Below are positions 10,991-21,289 of a stretch of DNA of 64,000 nt, piece after piece. The stretch spans positions 7,882,351 through 7,946,350 of the forward strand of contig OX393561.1 in the NCBI GenBank assembly GCA_947652115.1. The letters are read 5' to 3'. The position numbers and the translations under genes are program-made. This DNA is from Blastomussa wellsi (Eukaryota; Cnidaria; Anthozoa; Scleractinia; Plerogyridae). Position 1 is the stretch's first letter; each line of letters starts with the position of its first letter. The notes beneath the pieces were generated by a model. That model did no database searches, was not told the DNA's origin, and saw only the letters and a program-made list of their open reading frames with translations.

Positions 10991-11332
10991 TCAGATGGCT
11001 AGGACTGCCATTGAGCCACCTATACTACTATGTTTGTATACAACTCCACCACAGAGTGCTTTTTCCACACCTCTTGCAACATCTGCGACAGTTCTGTAAT
11101 AGCCTTTGCTCAACGTAGCACTTTTCCCTTCCATTATCAATTTCCTCTCGTTTTCCTCACTGTCCACGTTAATCCAAGTGTGTGGCAAATTTATTTGGGT
11201 CACAGCCACTTCATAATGTTGATCAAGAATAAACGGACTCAAATAAGTCTGTTCAATAAAGGAGTTCGAACTCATTTCTTTTTGCCAAATAGTGAGTTTG
11301 AAACTGCTATCTGTATCTTTGATTTTATACAT
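10991..11332 (-). CDS. Truncated Polinton-associated ORF with YEVAVTQINLPHTW motif
   Basis: The 113-residue ORF begins MYKIKDTDSSFKL. It contains YEVAVTQINLPHTWINV, which matches the WEVGL.EI.YPHSW signature I associate with an unnamed family common in Polinton-like elements of arthropods and cnidarians (recalled, not searched). It overlaps the 153-residue ORF by 8 bases. The last residues after VVYKHS lie where the sequence turns GC-rich, so the natural C-terminus is probably lost at that junction. Confidence 0.5.
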   Translation of the reverse strand: MYKIKDTDSSFKLTIWQKEMSSNSFIEQTYLSPFILDQHYEVAVTQINLPHTWINVDSEENERKLIMEGKSATLSKGYYRTVADVARGVEKALCGGVVYKHSSIGGSMAVLAI

Positions 11333-11786
11333 CTTGATACCACTCGTCTTCGAATGCTTTTAGCCGTAACTGAAACGATAAAGCTCCTGTATAAAATGAA
11401 GGATAGAGTCCTTTGGGATTCTTTATATCTACCCTTAGATGAGTGTGCTGACTGTCACTGGTCAACTGCTTGTAGTGTAAAATGGACGGTTCCACGATGA
11501 CGGTTTCGTTTTGCTTCCCTTGCAAAGTAAACGTGTACAATTGTGGCTCCTCTCTTTGATTAACGAACGATTTGGCTTTCAGCAGCGATAAATGTACATT
11601 GTATATTTTTGGTGTACGCATCAAAAAAGTTTCAAATTGGGTTGCGTGTTTTGTATCATTTAAGTCTATTTCTCCATTTTCTTGCGCCAGGGGTGTAAAA
11701 GCTTCCGAGTTTGGTTGTTTTAATTCCAGTGAATAGTCTGTGGGTAGATTTAAAACTACAGTGTGATCATTCTTGCGTCGCAACAT
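11325..11786 (-). CDS. Unknown 153-residue ORF of the virus-like block
   Basis: The frame is uninterrupted, rich in beta-prone segments (VHLSLLKAKSF, LYTFTLQGKQ, LHYKQL), with no transmembrane or zinc motif. It overlaps the upstream 343-residue ORF by 31 bases and the downstream ORF by 8 bases. Such tight stacking is typical of virus genes and atypical of the host genes here. Structural or virion role is inference only. Confidence 0.5.
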   Translation of the reverse strand: MLRRKNDHTVVLNLPTDYSLELKQPNSEAFTPLAQENGEIDLNDTKHATQFETFLMRTPKIYNVHLSLLKAKSFVNQREEPQLYTFTLQGKQNETVIVEPSILHYKQLTSDSQHTHLRVDIKNPKGLYPSFYTGALSFQLRLKAFEDEWYQDV

Positions 11787-12787
11787 ACTGACTTAGTATA
11801 GGGAACAATGCTGTCCATCAAAGCTGCCTCCCCAACAATTTTGTGCTTGATGACTTTCGAGCTAAACGTTTTAGGGTCTTTTATCATGATAGAAACTTTA
11901 GCCGTTGTTGCCTCCTTAAAACGCCAATCAGGTGCACTCCAATGCTTGTTGTACATTTCTTCGCTTTCTATTCGTAATAGCTTGGCTAACCCTATGACGA
12001 TTTCTAGTGTTATAACATCCCAGCTGGCATTTTTGAAGTGATTCGCAAATACGATACCATTGTAGCTTTCATCAGCTATCTGGCTAACAAAGTTCATCCC
12101 GTAATGCCTGTTATTGACGTGGAAACTTTCAACGTTAGTTTTACCGTGGATGTTAGAAGCACCATTCTTAGCAATCCATCCTCTCTTAGTTGACAGTGAG
12201 TGCTTGCTTTTCAATCGTTGAAATAGATCACCTCTTGGTTGATTTAATAATTCGTGCAAATAGGGCTCAAAATCTACGACAACGGCATATTTATATTGCG
12301 TACCGCTTTCAACATATTGTGCAAACTGGAAAAAGCTCACGTTCGGAATTTCACCTTTGTCCGTGGGGAAAACATTTTGAACACACATTAATGTATTGTT
12401 TGAGGCAAATCGGCTCAATACTTCTTGAGCGAGTTGAAAGAAGTTTTGGAATGATTTGTTTCTGTCCAACGAAATATCATCGACAATTCTGTTATTTTGT
12501 GTATTTCTGATACAGGCCAAGATCTTATTTGATTTACCTCCTAACCCCAAGGTAGAATGAGGCGAATCTTGCACTTGAGAATTGTCCGTTACGGGAATAG
12601 TTATTTTAACTAAAGCCACTTGCCAACCTCGAGTTAAATCCAGAGGGTGAGGAAGACGATAAATAAAAGAAGCCTGCCTAGTTACATCATCAAAATTACT
12701 CTGCACGTTTTTGTCGTTGGACAGCACTATGAGATCAAACACGTCATCCACTTCATAATGTAGAGTTGATCGATTTTTCAGAGACAT
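11756..12787 (-). CDS. Polinton-associated 343-residue ORF of unknown role
   Basis: Starts MSLKNRSTLHYEVDD. Near residue 45 it carries FIYRLPHPLDLTRGWQVALVKI, the same LP..L.L..GW.VAL.KI pattern as the 113-residue ORF, so the two may be paralogous or share a domain. The rest is mixed alpha/beta with no catalytic motif that I recognise. It starts 26 bases after the integrase stop, consistent with one leftward transcription unit. It is not an obvious double-jelly-roll capsid or packaging ATPase; neither gene is visible in the window. Confidence 0.6.
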   Translation of the reverse strand: MSLKNRSTLHYEVDDVFDLIVLSNDKNVQSNFDDVTRQASFIYRLPHPLDLTRGWQVALVKITIPVTDNSQVQDSPHSTLGLGGKSNKILACIRNTQNNRIVDDISLDRNKSFQNFFQLAQEVLSRFASNNTLMCVQNVFPTDKGEIPNVSFFQFAQYVESGTQYKYAVVVDFEPYLHELLNQPRGDLFQRLKSKHSLSTKRGWIAKNGASNIHGKTNVESFHVNNRHYGMNFVSQIADESYNGIVFANHFKNASWDVITLEIVIGLAKLLRIESEEMYNKHWSAPDWRFKEATTAKVSIMIKDPKTFSSKVIKHKIVGEAALMDSIVPYTKSVCCDARMITL

Positions 12788-12813
12788 GTTGATGGTTTTG
12801 TCTTGTGTTAATC

Positions 12814-14007
12814 TTAAGAATAGTAATCTTGAGCTAATTGTTTACGCGTAATCCACCGGTTAAATTGGTCAGGAAAGTCTTGAAATTTAACGTATACTTC
12901 TTGGTTTCCTTTCGCTTTGCTGCCCTTATATTTCAATTTCTTTTCAACTGTCCACTTGGTCGGTTTGTGATACAGTTGTAGTTCCGCTTCGTAAAACGAA
13001 CCTTTAATCATTTCGTCATTAAAATCTCGTACCTTGTACACGTTTAACCCTTCTCGTGCCGTTCTGCGTCTGGACGAAATGATAAAAATCTCTTGCGTGT
13101 AATTGCCTTTATAACTTTTTCTAAAAGCTCTTGGTGTTTTCGACAAGCGTACAAAATCGCCCAGTTTGAATTTAAAGTCTCTCTTCTGGAGATCCGTAGA
13201 TGAGGAGGCACTGCTTTGACCATAAAGTCGTTTTGCCAAAGCCGGAGCATTGAACATGTTGATCTCTGCTGGACGCATTTTTGTTGTGGTGTGAATAGTG
13301 CTGTTGTACCCCGATACCAAAGAAGGCACGACATCTATAAATTTGCGTGTTCCATTTGCTATCATGTAGCGATATATTTTCTCTTTGAGAGTGCGATTGA
13401 AGCGTTCCGATAAACTAGATTTCATACGACTGTACACGCTAAAGTGATGCACTTTGTATTTGGTCAGCAACTTTTTCACGTGAGAATTGTAAAATTCTTT
13501 TCCTTCATCTGTCGTGAGATAATTTGGCCAACACTGTGACTTGACAAGGATGGTTTCTAGTGCTCTACTGACTGATTGTGCCGATTTTGTTTTGAGAGGT
13601 ACAACCCAAGCATATCTTGAAAGCATGTCGACAACTGTCAACAAATAATTTACTCCCTTATTTATTCGTCTAGAATAAGCGTCGTGGGCAAGCTCTACTA
13701 AGTCGGCTTGCCAGAAGTGATCCAAGCCTCTACTAACTGTGCTGCGCCTTGTGTAATTGTAACGATTGGGTCTTGTCAACTGATGTGAACGTTGGTGACT
13801 CAAAAACTCGTGTACGTCTTGGAATTTTATCCCTTTTCCCTTGACTGCATAGTATAATCGTGAGGCATTGCTAAAACCTGCTGGGTGGCTTACATTGTAA
13901 TAAATTTCGTTTAATAACTGTTCGCTTTCAGGGCTCAACATGACAAATACTCTTGTGCAGATTACTTTATTTATAACACTTAAGTACTCTCCTCGGTTGT
14001 TATACAC
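12814..14007 (-). CDS. Retrovirus-like integrase with chromodomain-like C-terminus
   Basis: Rve-superfamily integrase of the Polinton type. The catalytic triad appears as WQADLVEL (Asp), YLTTDEGKEF (Asp) and SLSERFNRTLKEK (Glu), with LTVVDMLSRYAWVVPL between the first two. An N-terminal helical part precedes it, and residues from about 345 (KLKYKGSKAKGNQEVYVKF) resemble a chromodomain. A Met at codon 23 (13941) fits the domain better than the first Met. The frame is intact, unlike the polymerase. It heads the leftward block followed closely by three small ORFs. Confidence 0.85.
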   Translation of the reverse strand: MYNNRGEYLSVINKVICTRVFVMLSPESEQLLNEIYYNVSHPAGFSNASRLYYAVKGKGIKFQDVHEFLSHQRSHQLTRPNRYNYTRRSTVSRGLDHFWQADLVELAHDAYSRRINKGVNYLLTVVDMLSRYAWVVPLKTKSAQSVSRALETILVKSQCWPNYLTTDEGKEFYNSHVKKLLTKYKVHHFSVYSRMKSSLSERFNRTLKEKIYRYMIANGTRKFIDVVPSLVSGYNSTIHTTTKMRPAEINMFNAPALAKRLYGQSSASSSTDLQKRDFKFKLGDFVRLSKTPRAFRKSYKGNYTQEIFIISSRRRTAREGLNVYKVRDFNDEMIKGSFYEAELQLYHKPTKWTVEKKLKYKGSKAKGNQEVYVKFQDFPDQFNRWITRKQLAQDYYS

Positions 14008-14009
14008 GC

Positions 14010-14215
14010 TAGCATTTAATTCAAAAGATCAAAGTCACCGCACTTTAAGCAGCAATAACTCGCAACCTTTATACAACCCGGTTTCCTCTGCAGTTGTTTC
14101 TAGGTCGCCTCACATTTGTTATGCACACTAGTAATTAATTCAAAAAGATCAAAAGTCACCGCGCTTAAAACAGAGCAATAAATCGGTTTCCTCTACAGTT
14201 GTTTCTAGGTCGTTC
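14010..14215. repeat. Two tandem copies of a ~110-base unit upstream of the integrase
   Basis: The words AATTCAAAAGATCAAAGTCACCGC, CGGTTTCCTCT and CAGTTGTTTCTAGGTCG occur in the same order starting near 14025 and again near 14137. The copies lie directly 5' of the integrase on its strand, so they could be duplicated promoter sequence. Confidence 0.5.
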
Positions 14216-14224
14216 AATTTCTTG

Positions 14225-14551
14225 TTAAACACCATCAATCTGTTTTTTGGACAGTTTTCTCTCGATTGTTTTTTTTTTGTTTTTTTTCTTTTGTTCTTGC
14301 TCTACACAGTACTCCTCTCTGTTTGCTCTATCTGCAATGTCGTTATCTGCTACTGTACCACCACAGCAAGCTAGTACACATTTCAAATGAATATCATGAC
14401 CATTATCGTGACCATCTTGTCCATCGTCAGCGATTGTACCACGACAACAAGAAAATAACTTTAAAAAACGCTTGCAGCATTTAGGAGTTATACTAACAGA
14501 TGCATCAGTAGCTAACGATGGCCCACAACAAAAAATTTCTGTTAGATTCTT
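14225..14551 (-). CDS. Short Cys-rich ORF with a triple CC-G-(T/S)-(I/V/L)-A motif
   Basis: A 108-codon open frame with no in-frame ATG, so it is an exon or a 5'-truncated gene. It contains FCCGPSLATDA, SCCRGTIADDG and ACCGGTVADND in regular spacing, with a basic KCCKRFLKLF segment and a Lys-rich tail (QKKKNKKKTIE). The three-fold repeat argues that this frame is or was coding. It lies upstream of the integrase in the same orientation. I recognise no family. A 14718-14924 minus-strand ORF ending at a GTAAGA donor could be its 5' exon, but the acceptor is weak. Confidence 0.35.
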   Translation of the reverse strand, partial: KNLTEIFCCGPSLATDASVSITPKCCKRFLKLFSCCRGTIADDGQDGHDNGHDIHLKCVLACCGGTVADNDIADRANREEYCVEQEQKKKNKKKTIERKLSKKQIDGV

Positions 14552-14554
14552 TCA

Positions 14555-15469
14555 CTTTGCGATTCTCACTTTAGGCAATTGAAGCACACCTCGTCTCTTA
14601 AGCAAGCTTGATTTGCAAAATAATTCTTTCTCCTCCTGTCTCTCTTGTAGTGCTGGTAGACTGCTTGCTTGAATGATCTAGGTCAATGAGCAACAGAGTG
14701 ATATATGGAGTGAACATTTACATAAGCGAATTTAAGTTAAAGTTCCAACGGGGCTTAAATCTTACCAATTCTTTCGGTGAAAGCGTCGGTGGTGTTTTAA
14801 ATCGATCCTCATATGAAGGACTGCTTTCGTTCCTCAGCATTCTCTTCTCTGTTTGATACTCACAAAAGTGATAGTTCAAGTCGCAACATATCTGATAAAT
14901 TATCAACGGAAGGGTGATGAACATTCTGCTCTAAAACCACTACTTTGTAACCAATTAAAATTTAATATTTTCTGTCAACGGTGTAAACCTTGAGCTTGCG
15001 CGGCTTATAATAAACCTTGAGCTTGCGCGCGGCTTATAAAGTACGCTCATTGTGCTTGCGTAGCTCTAATGTTCCTATTTCTCTACTTTTCACTCATTCT
15101 CTCCTATTCCAACCATCTTCTGCCGTCGCCATCTTGAATTCATTACCCATCCACTTTTGTCCCACTTTTTCCCCATACATTTCCTTTACCAAATGGAAAA
15201 ATGGGAAATTGAGCCTATAAGTACCCCCTTAACTACTCATATGATTTTGCTACAACTGATCTTTCACAAGTTATAAAGGCTGCAGAAAGGACTTTCTAAC
15301 AAAAAGATTGCAAATCAGTACTTAATAATCCAAATGGTTGACTGTGAAAAGGTAAAAATATGAAAATTTTGACAAGAGAAACAGTTTTAGGCAGTCTCCA
15401 ACAACTAAATTCATACCAAGTTCTATTTCACAAATTTCATTGAAGACACATCAACAGTCCCTAGCATGT
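14555..15469. other. AT-rich spacer with a short tandem repeat
   Basis: Apart from a possible 68-codon minus-strand exon (14718-14924), no gene is supported. At 14985-15045 the phrase AAACCTTGAGCTTGCGCG with GGCTTATAA is repeated twice in tandem, with a degenerate third copy. The piggyBac element must end in this stretch; a TTAA at about 15228 is one candidate, unproven. Confidence 0.35.
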
Positions 15470-18400
15470 TTAATTTCGCAGTGATCTCCCTTTTCCCCTT
15501 TGAAAAGGCCTCCCTCCTCTCTCTTTCAGTCGTCTGGGACCATTGTAATGGTTGTCATCAAAGTAATTGTTCTGTAATGTATGGTATCTTAGGAAGCACG
15601 GTTCTGGACACATTCTAACTCCACAAACAGCACAGGTGTGTACGGTCTTCACTTCTTGAATGTGCACCTTACAGGTAGATCTGGTGTCATGACTTATAAG
15701 GTGATGGAAATGATCACGGTTGAACCTGATGTCTGGGATAGCAACAGGGATCTGACAAATTCGTGTGTCTCTCCTGAAGCATTTGCCTTCAACTAATGCC
15801 TTAAGCACTGACTTCCTGAACTCAAGACTGGGAATGCTGGCATGATCAGGGGATTTACAGTGCAAAATGTGTGCATTTGAAATACACACTTCGATCATAT
15901 AAAAGAAAACCTTGAAATACCAGACCAGTCACTTCATGAGTCGGGCATATGAAACAGGCCTTTGGTCTGACTGATCAACACCACCCATGTAAGTATTATA
16001 TAGGTTAATTACGCCTGGCCTAGCAAAGTCGCTCTTTTCCCAAGTTCCATTGACCTTAATGGAGCGCTGGACAACACCTTGATCAGTGTTCCTTGTGGGA
16101 GTGGTAGCCAAAAGACTCACTGGTTTTTGGTCACGCCATGTCACGCATGTCACACTTCCTTTTTGCCTGAACAAACTCTCTCCCCTTTTGAGCTGCTTGA
16201 CTTTCTTTTCCTTCAGACCACAAATTTCTTTTGGTAGGCCTGACCTGTTGGATCTAACTGTCCCACATGCTAGGGTTTTCCTTTCTTCAAGTTCGTCAAA
16301 CAAAGTGACTGATGTGTAATAATTGTCCATGAAGATGTAATATCCCTTGTCTAGGTATGGCTCAATCACAGACATTACAGCTTTCCTGCCTAAGTCTCTC
16401 TGGACTCCATCACCTTCCTTACCAGTATAAATTTTGCTATTTGGCAAATAGCCACTGCTAGATTCAGCAAGTGTAAATGCTTTGATTCCAAATCTCCCTG
16501 GCTTGATTGGAAGGAACTGCCTAAAGTGCACTTTTCCCTTGAACTTTATCAAAGTTTCATCAATGGCAAGCTGCCTGTTAGGCTTATACACTTGCTGAAA
16601 CTTGGGTATTACTAAGTCGAGGAATGGCTGAAGCTTGTACAATTTATTGTAATCAGCTGAGTCAGCCCTGAGTGCCTGGGTGTTGTCTGCAAAATGCAAG
16701 TATCGCAAAATCTGGAGGAATCGATCCCTGGACATCATGCTAGGAAAAAATGCGGTGTTAAGGTGGCCCGATAGTCAAGTAAATATATAGAAATCCAAAG
16801 ATTTTGCATAAAACTTGAGGGGTGAGGGGTATTTTTAAAAGCTCTGTTTTCTGCAAGTGTTTTGATTGAGGGACTGGGTCTGGCATGCATATTTAATGTC
16901 CGATGGCAGCAGGTCAGGTGACATTGCTCGGCTCACTTGAGCTCACCTTCTGTTCGGCAGAATCGTGGGCAGAATCAATGTCATTTGGGGCAAAAATTTC
17001 CCCAAATTACATTGTTTTGGGTCATTTGCTGGTGCTGGAGCTCATCATCAAGGGCTGAGATGGCTTAAACCTTGCCAATTCCAAAGAAATGTTTATTGGC
17101 ACTGTGAATGTGACAAACTTCGACCAGCTGCTCGATTCCAGCTACTGGCAGTTTGTTGTTCATGGACAAGGGGCTTCAGAGCAAATGAACCTTGTCTCAC
17201 CAGGCTTCAAGTGGCAAATATGGAAGTTTCGATCAACGATGGAAGTGACTGGAAAAGATTTATTGCATTATTGAAGCCTGGTCAGAAGCCTGGAGGTAGG
17301 TGTTTCCTGCTCAAAGAACGTTCAAATTTCCCAGGATGCAATGCGGTCAGATTCCTGCTGGTTGGCTTCTTGGTCGACGTTGCTTACAAAAAGGAGCTAT
17401 TTCAGCTCTTGCTTGACCTTTTTGACCGAACCTTTCATTTGAGTCGGAAGCAGAAGAGTTGCTTTGTAATGTTTTCCCTGCGATTAAATGACTGAGTTGA
17501 AGAAAGATGTGTTTAGACTGTTTGCTTGTGAGGTAAGATTTGGATGAATTTTTTTCACTGTTTTGGAGCTGATGTGGTGTTTTGCTGCATTCTCCATTCT
17601 CTAACTTTCCTTAGAAAAAGTACAGTGCTGCCATCTATTTTCCTCTGTTGTTTTACTGCAAAACAAATGCTTCTGCACTAGACTTTCTTACACAAACAAA
17701 AAGACCTAGCTCAAGGATTTTTTTCTCAACCCTATGCAGTTTTGAATGTTCACACTTGCATGGAAAAGGTAAATGATAACAATTCTATGCCTTCAACTTT
17801 TCTAGCTTTCCCTGGGCTCAGGCTGAAGGGCAATAAACCTTTTATGCAATGACCTAAAATATTGCCTATCTGGTGAATTTTTCTTGCACAGCAGGCAAAA
17901 CACTAATGCTGGTTATTGGCCAAAAATGCCTGATTTTGTAAATTTCAACTTTTCAGATTTTTTTCTCTGCGAATAATCAACGCCAGCCGACCATTTTAGG
18001 TCATTGCATAGACCACTGTAAACTTAATCTGCAAAAAATGATTCCTTGCCTGAGTGACTTAGTGCTTTTCCTCAGTTATCGTCACAAGAAAAGTACCCTC
18101 TCAGACATCATACCAAAGCCTGTACTGTTACCATGGCAACAAGACACCCAAATATCATTGTGTTTGTCATCATTCATGGCAACTAGTGTCATGATGTTGA
18201 TTTTGTCTAATTAAGTTGCATTTTCAAGTCAAAGGTCTTTTTGACTATCGAGCCACCTTAAGAGCAGAATCTGTGCTCCAATAAGAGCTAAGGTTTGGTT
18301 TGGTGACTAAACCCATGTTTAGATACAGGCTGACCCAAGCCTTCATTTCATCTGTTGTGACCGGATACCAGACAGAACTTTCTTCAGGGCCCCTTTTCTG

Positions 18401-18817
18401 TTCTGCATATAACTTAGTTTGTTCAACAATCAACTGCCATACCTCTTCAGTGAAGAACAGCAAAAAGAAATCAAGGCAAGATCGAAGGTTTTCAGAATCA
18501 ACATTTATTCCAACCTCTTCTTGAAACTCTACATCTTCCCTTCGATTAATTTCCTCAGACCAGTCAATTTCCTCCATTTCCTCGTCGTCCGTGTCCTGTT
18601 CATCAGAATCCTCTTCACTAGATCCCGACTCATCTGCTAAATACTCATCCTCAGAGACTCGGTGCTCTGTTAAATGGGCCAAAGGCAGCTCGTCTTCATC
18701 GACGAACTGAATATTAACGCCGCTTCGACGACTTCTAGGGTCAGAATCTAGCGAAGCATCAGAATCTAGCGAAGCATCATTTCTAGCAGCCGCCATTTTT
18801 AAATCACCCACGTACAC
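15470..18817 (-). pseudogene. piggyBac-family transposase (PGBD4-like), split by a TTAA insertion
   Basis: The N-terminal half (18817-18245) has the acidic leader and SVWYPVTTDEMKAWVSLYLNMGL. The catalytic part (16738-15929) has SRDRFLQILRYLHFADN, LAIDETLIKFKG, YYIFMDNYYTS and VDQSDQ. The C-terminus (15898-15470) has a Cys-rich domain (CAVCGVRMCPEPCF). A 1496-bp element sits at a TTAA between the first two parts, and the frames on either side of it are in phase. A single in-frame TGA after YARLMK, before LVWYFKVFFYMIE, is the only other break. The DDD residues are present, so it died recently or by very few changes. Confidence 0.85.
16762..18257. mobile_element. Nonautonomous TTAA element inside the piggyBac gene
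   Basis: Flanked by TTAA at 16758-16761 and 18258-18261. Ends are inverted repeats GGTGGCYCGATAGTCAA. Inside, only a 176-codon ORF (16965-17495, +) without recognisable domain is open, and I do not call it a gene. TTAA duplication is used by piggyBac and Kolobok superfamilies; the TIR differs from both the host piggyBac gene region and the Kolobok next door, so the mobilising enzyme is unknown. Confidence 0.8.
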
Positions 18818-19130
18818 AATGTGTTAAAGGAGAAGTTCACTCCAAAAACCGTATTTTTTTGACATCACCAATAGAAAGCTTATATCGAGTTTAGTTACTC
18901 ACCGAAGTTTCAGCTTCTGAAGTTCATGCTATCCCGAGAAATTAGCCATGAAAGAAGCCCAAAATATCGGCCTCGATGGCCGCCATTTTGACACAAATAC
19001 TCAGCTGCCAGGCCTGGCCAGGCCGCTAAGCGTGACGTCATTCCGTCAACTTGAATTTGGCGCGAAATTTTGAAGTGCAGCTGGCTCACCAAAACGCCTT
19101 CAGGCTGTTTTTACTTATTTCTTTTGTAAA

Positions 19131-19481
19131 ATGCCTTCGTGTTCGGCGCCTGGTTGTTCAAACCGCTCGGACAAGGACAAAGAGAAACGTTTGAGTTTTC
19201 ATAATTTACCTTTCAAAAACAAAAAGTTGTCAAGAACGTGGCTCGACCAGCTTCGACGAGATGAGCGTTTCATGCCAAACAAACTCGAAAACGTTTACGT
19301 TTGCAGTGAACACTTCACAGCAGATTGTTTTGAAAACAGCTATCGTTACCAGTTGATGGGTGGCAATACGAGAAAGAGATCACTGAAAAAAGATGCTTTC
19401 CCAACAATATTCAAGCGCAAAGTGCCTTTAAAACCCCGCATTACAAGCGAGCGCCGCATCGCGAAAAAAGAACGAGAAGAG
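19131..19481 (+). CDS. THAP-domain exon of the Kolobok transposase
   Basis: Begins MPSCSAPGCSNRSDKDK and shows the THAP C2CH order: CSAPGC, WLDQLRRDERF, VCSEHFTADCF, then a basic tail. It ends at a consensus donor (GAAGAG followed by GTAAGT at 19482). THAP fingers bind the transposon termini. Read alone it is intact, but the downstream catalytic exons are incomplete. Confidence 0.8.
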
Positions 19482-19944
19482 GTAAGTGTAAGGTTCGATA
19501 AACCTACATTTAGACTTGAATTGATCGTAAATACTGTTGATTCTGTTTCTTAGATAACAATGTTTATTAAAAGCAGACAAATAAAAAGCGAGCAAGAGAA
19601 ATTAAGGTATTATTTGACTTTTTCAGCTTTCATCAAAGTCAAATGACAGTGCCTATTCGTACTGCAAATATTTCAATTACATATTCGTTTTTAATAGAAT
19701 CCAGTCAGCCTATTGTTTAGTTTATAGAATCATAATATGTGACCTTTAGCCGGAAACATGAGTCAAAAATAATATGTTTAAAGCTAAATTCTTGAAAAGA
19801 ACACACACTAATTTCCCAATACACTATCTGATTGAATTTTTTGTGAAATGAAATATATTAAATCCAGATTACTCGTTAATAAAATTTAAAGGAAACATTT
19901 GCCTCCGAACAAACCGTGAATGAGGTTGTAATTCCGTCCATTTA

Positions 19945-20481
19945 TTGATGCCGTACATACCTCAACATTTGCAGGTTGTGATAAACTTGTTAGCTGAAAA
20001 TGCCCCATCTGCACACAATGCGCTAAAAGAGGTGGCCTGGAAACCAAAGCTGTTGAAGGACATACTCCAGCTTGCTGATTTCGTCCAAACTGGCGCCTTG
20101 GAGGTTGTGCATGGTACAATGGCGAAAAAGTACCTCCCCAAATATCAGCACTACTCCTACAATGGCATGAAATGTCGCACACAGCTAACTGTGATTGACA
20201 ACAACTTCAATGCTGGTAGAGAGGTTGCCACCACCGAGTCAGGGGAAGCTCGCTACAAATGCGTTTACCCAAAGCTTCAAAAAAAGTGGGTTGCCAAGCC
20301 CATTTATGAAGAAAAATCGTACCATTTCGTGGAAGACCTCATGAGGAACACAATTCTGCTAAAGCAAGGTGCGATTAATGTACCTCCCCTCCAAAAGCCA
20401 GCACTGCCAGCAAACATTGCACCGACACCCCGCGGAAACAAGGAAGAAATTATTCAGCACCATATGTCTAGGTTTAACTAA
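19945..20481 (+). pseudogene. Kolobok transposase, C-terminal part only
   Basis: Encodes GALEVVHGTMAKKYLPKYQ, RTQLTVIDNNFNAGR and WVAKPIYEEKSYHFVEDLM, matching the end of Kolobok-type transposases, where a LEVYHS...YCPKRQHF segment precedes the C-terminus (recalled). The catalytic acidic residues upstream are absent. The frame is entered near 19978 after a TTTGCAG acceptor-like site or reads from 19945. It stops at 20481. Confidence 0.65.
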
Positions 20482-21289
20482 ATGTGTCTCTAAATCGTGA
20501 AAGCACAAAAAAACAGAATCTAACACCCTAATTCTGGAAGATAGTTGCTGGCAATTAATTATCCCTACAAAAAGAAAGGAAAAACAACATGATAAGGATT
20601 GTCATATATGGTAAAAAAATCTTAACTTGACAACAATGGGGATTTTGCCAGCAATTGTTTCTTTTCTCTTCTTAATTTGAGTCTGCATTGTTATTAGCTA
20701 CTTGTATGTTAGTATAATCAATATATACATGTGTTACTATTCAGTAAATAAAATGCAACCTCGCCTTTTCCTACACAAGGTTTTAAAGCTACTACTATAT
20801 CAGTACTCTCTTCTCAACGGTTGAGAAAGATCAGCTTACAAAATGAGGATAATTTATATGTACCATTATTTTTTGTTTAGAATTATGAAATATTTATTTA
20901 AGTTCTGCATTTAAGGCAAGAATGCTTGTGCCTTTTTTAATAATTGCAGATTTGTAAACATCTTGGTAATACAGTAATCATTTCACAGTCAGTCATACTA
21001 GATTACAAACTGCTTTTAACAGCTTAGCCAAGGCAACTTTTAACTATCAATTATCTTCCTATGATCTGATGTGAATGCTTTGTTCAAAATAGACTCAACA
21101 CCTTGTCTTAGGCAGTTAGTTTGTCTTCATCTCACATTTTGTATGCTTATTGGCCTAAGGAACAGCCAAAGCAAATACCATTAACAGTGCAATAAGTAAA
21201 TAATATATAGTGGGCAGTATATTGACAAATTATTGCCAGTAGTAGACTGAAATGAAAATAGCCTTGGTGTAGTAAATATAAATAACAAG
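20482..21289. other. AT-rich stretch inside the Kolobok-like element
   Basis: No ORF, no internal repeats of note and no splice-bounded exon that I can support. It probably represents 3' UTR and filler between the transposase remnant and the minisatellite. Confidence 0.4.

Noticed and set aside
11030..11500. 156-codon + strand frame
   Set aside because: Antisense to the 113- and 153-residue ORFs, which have the conserved motif and overlap pattern.
16965..17495. 176-codon ORF within the TTAA element in piggyBac
   Set aside because: Considered as a transposase remnant, but no acidic triad, zinc finger or repeat of known type is visible.
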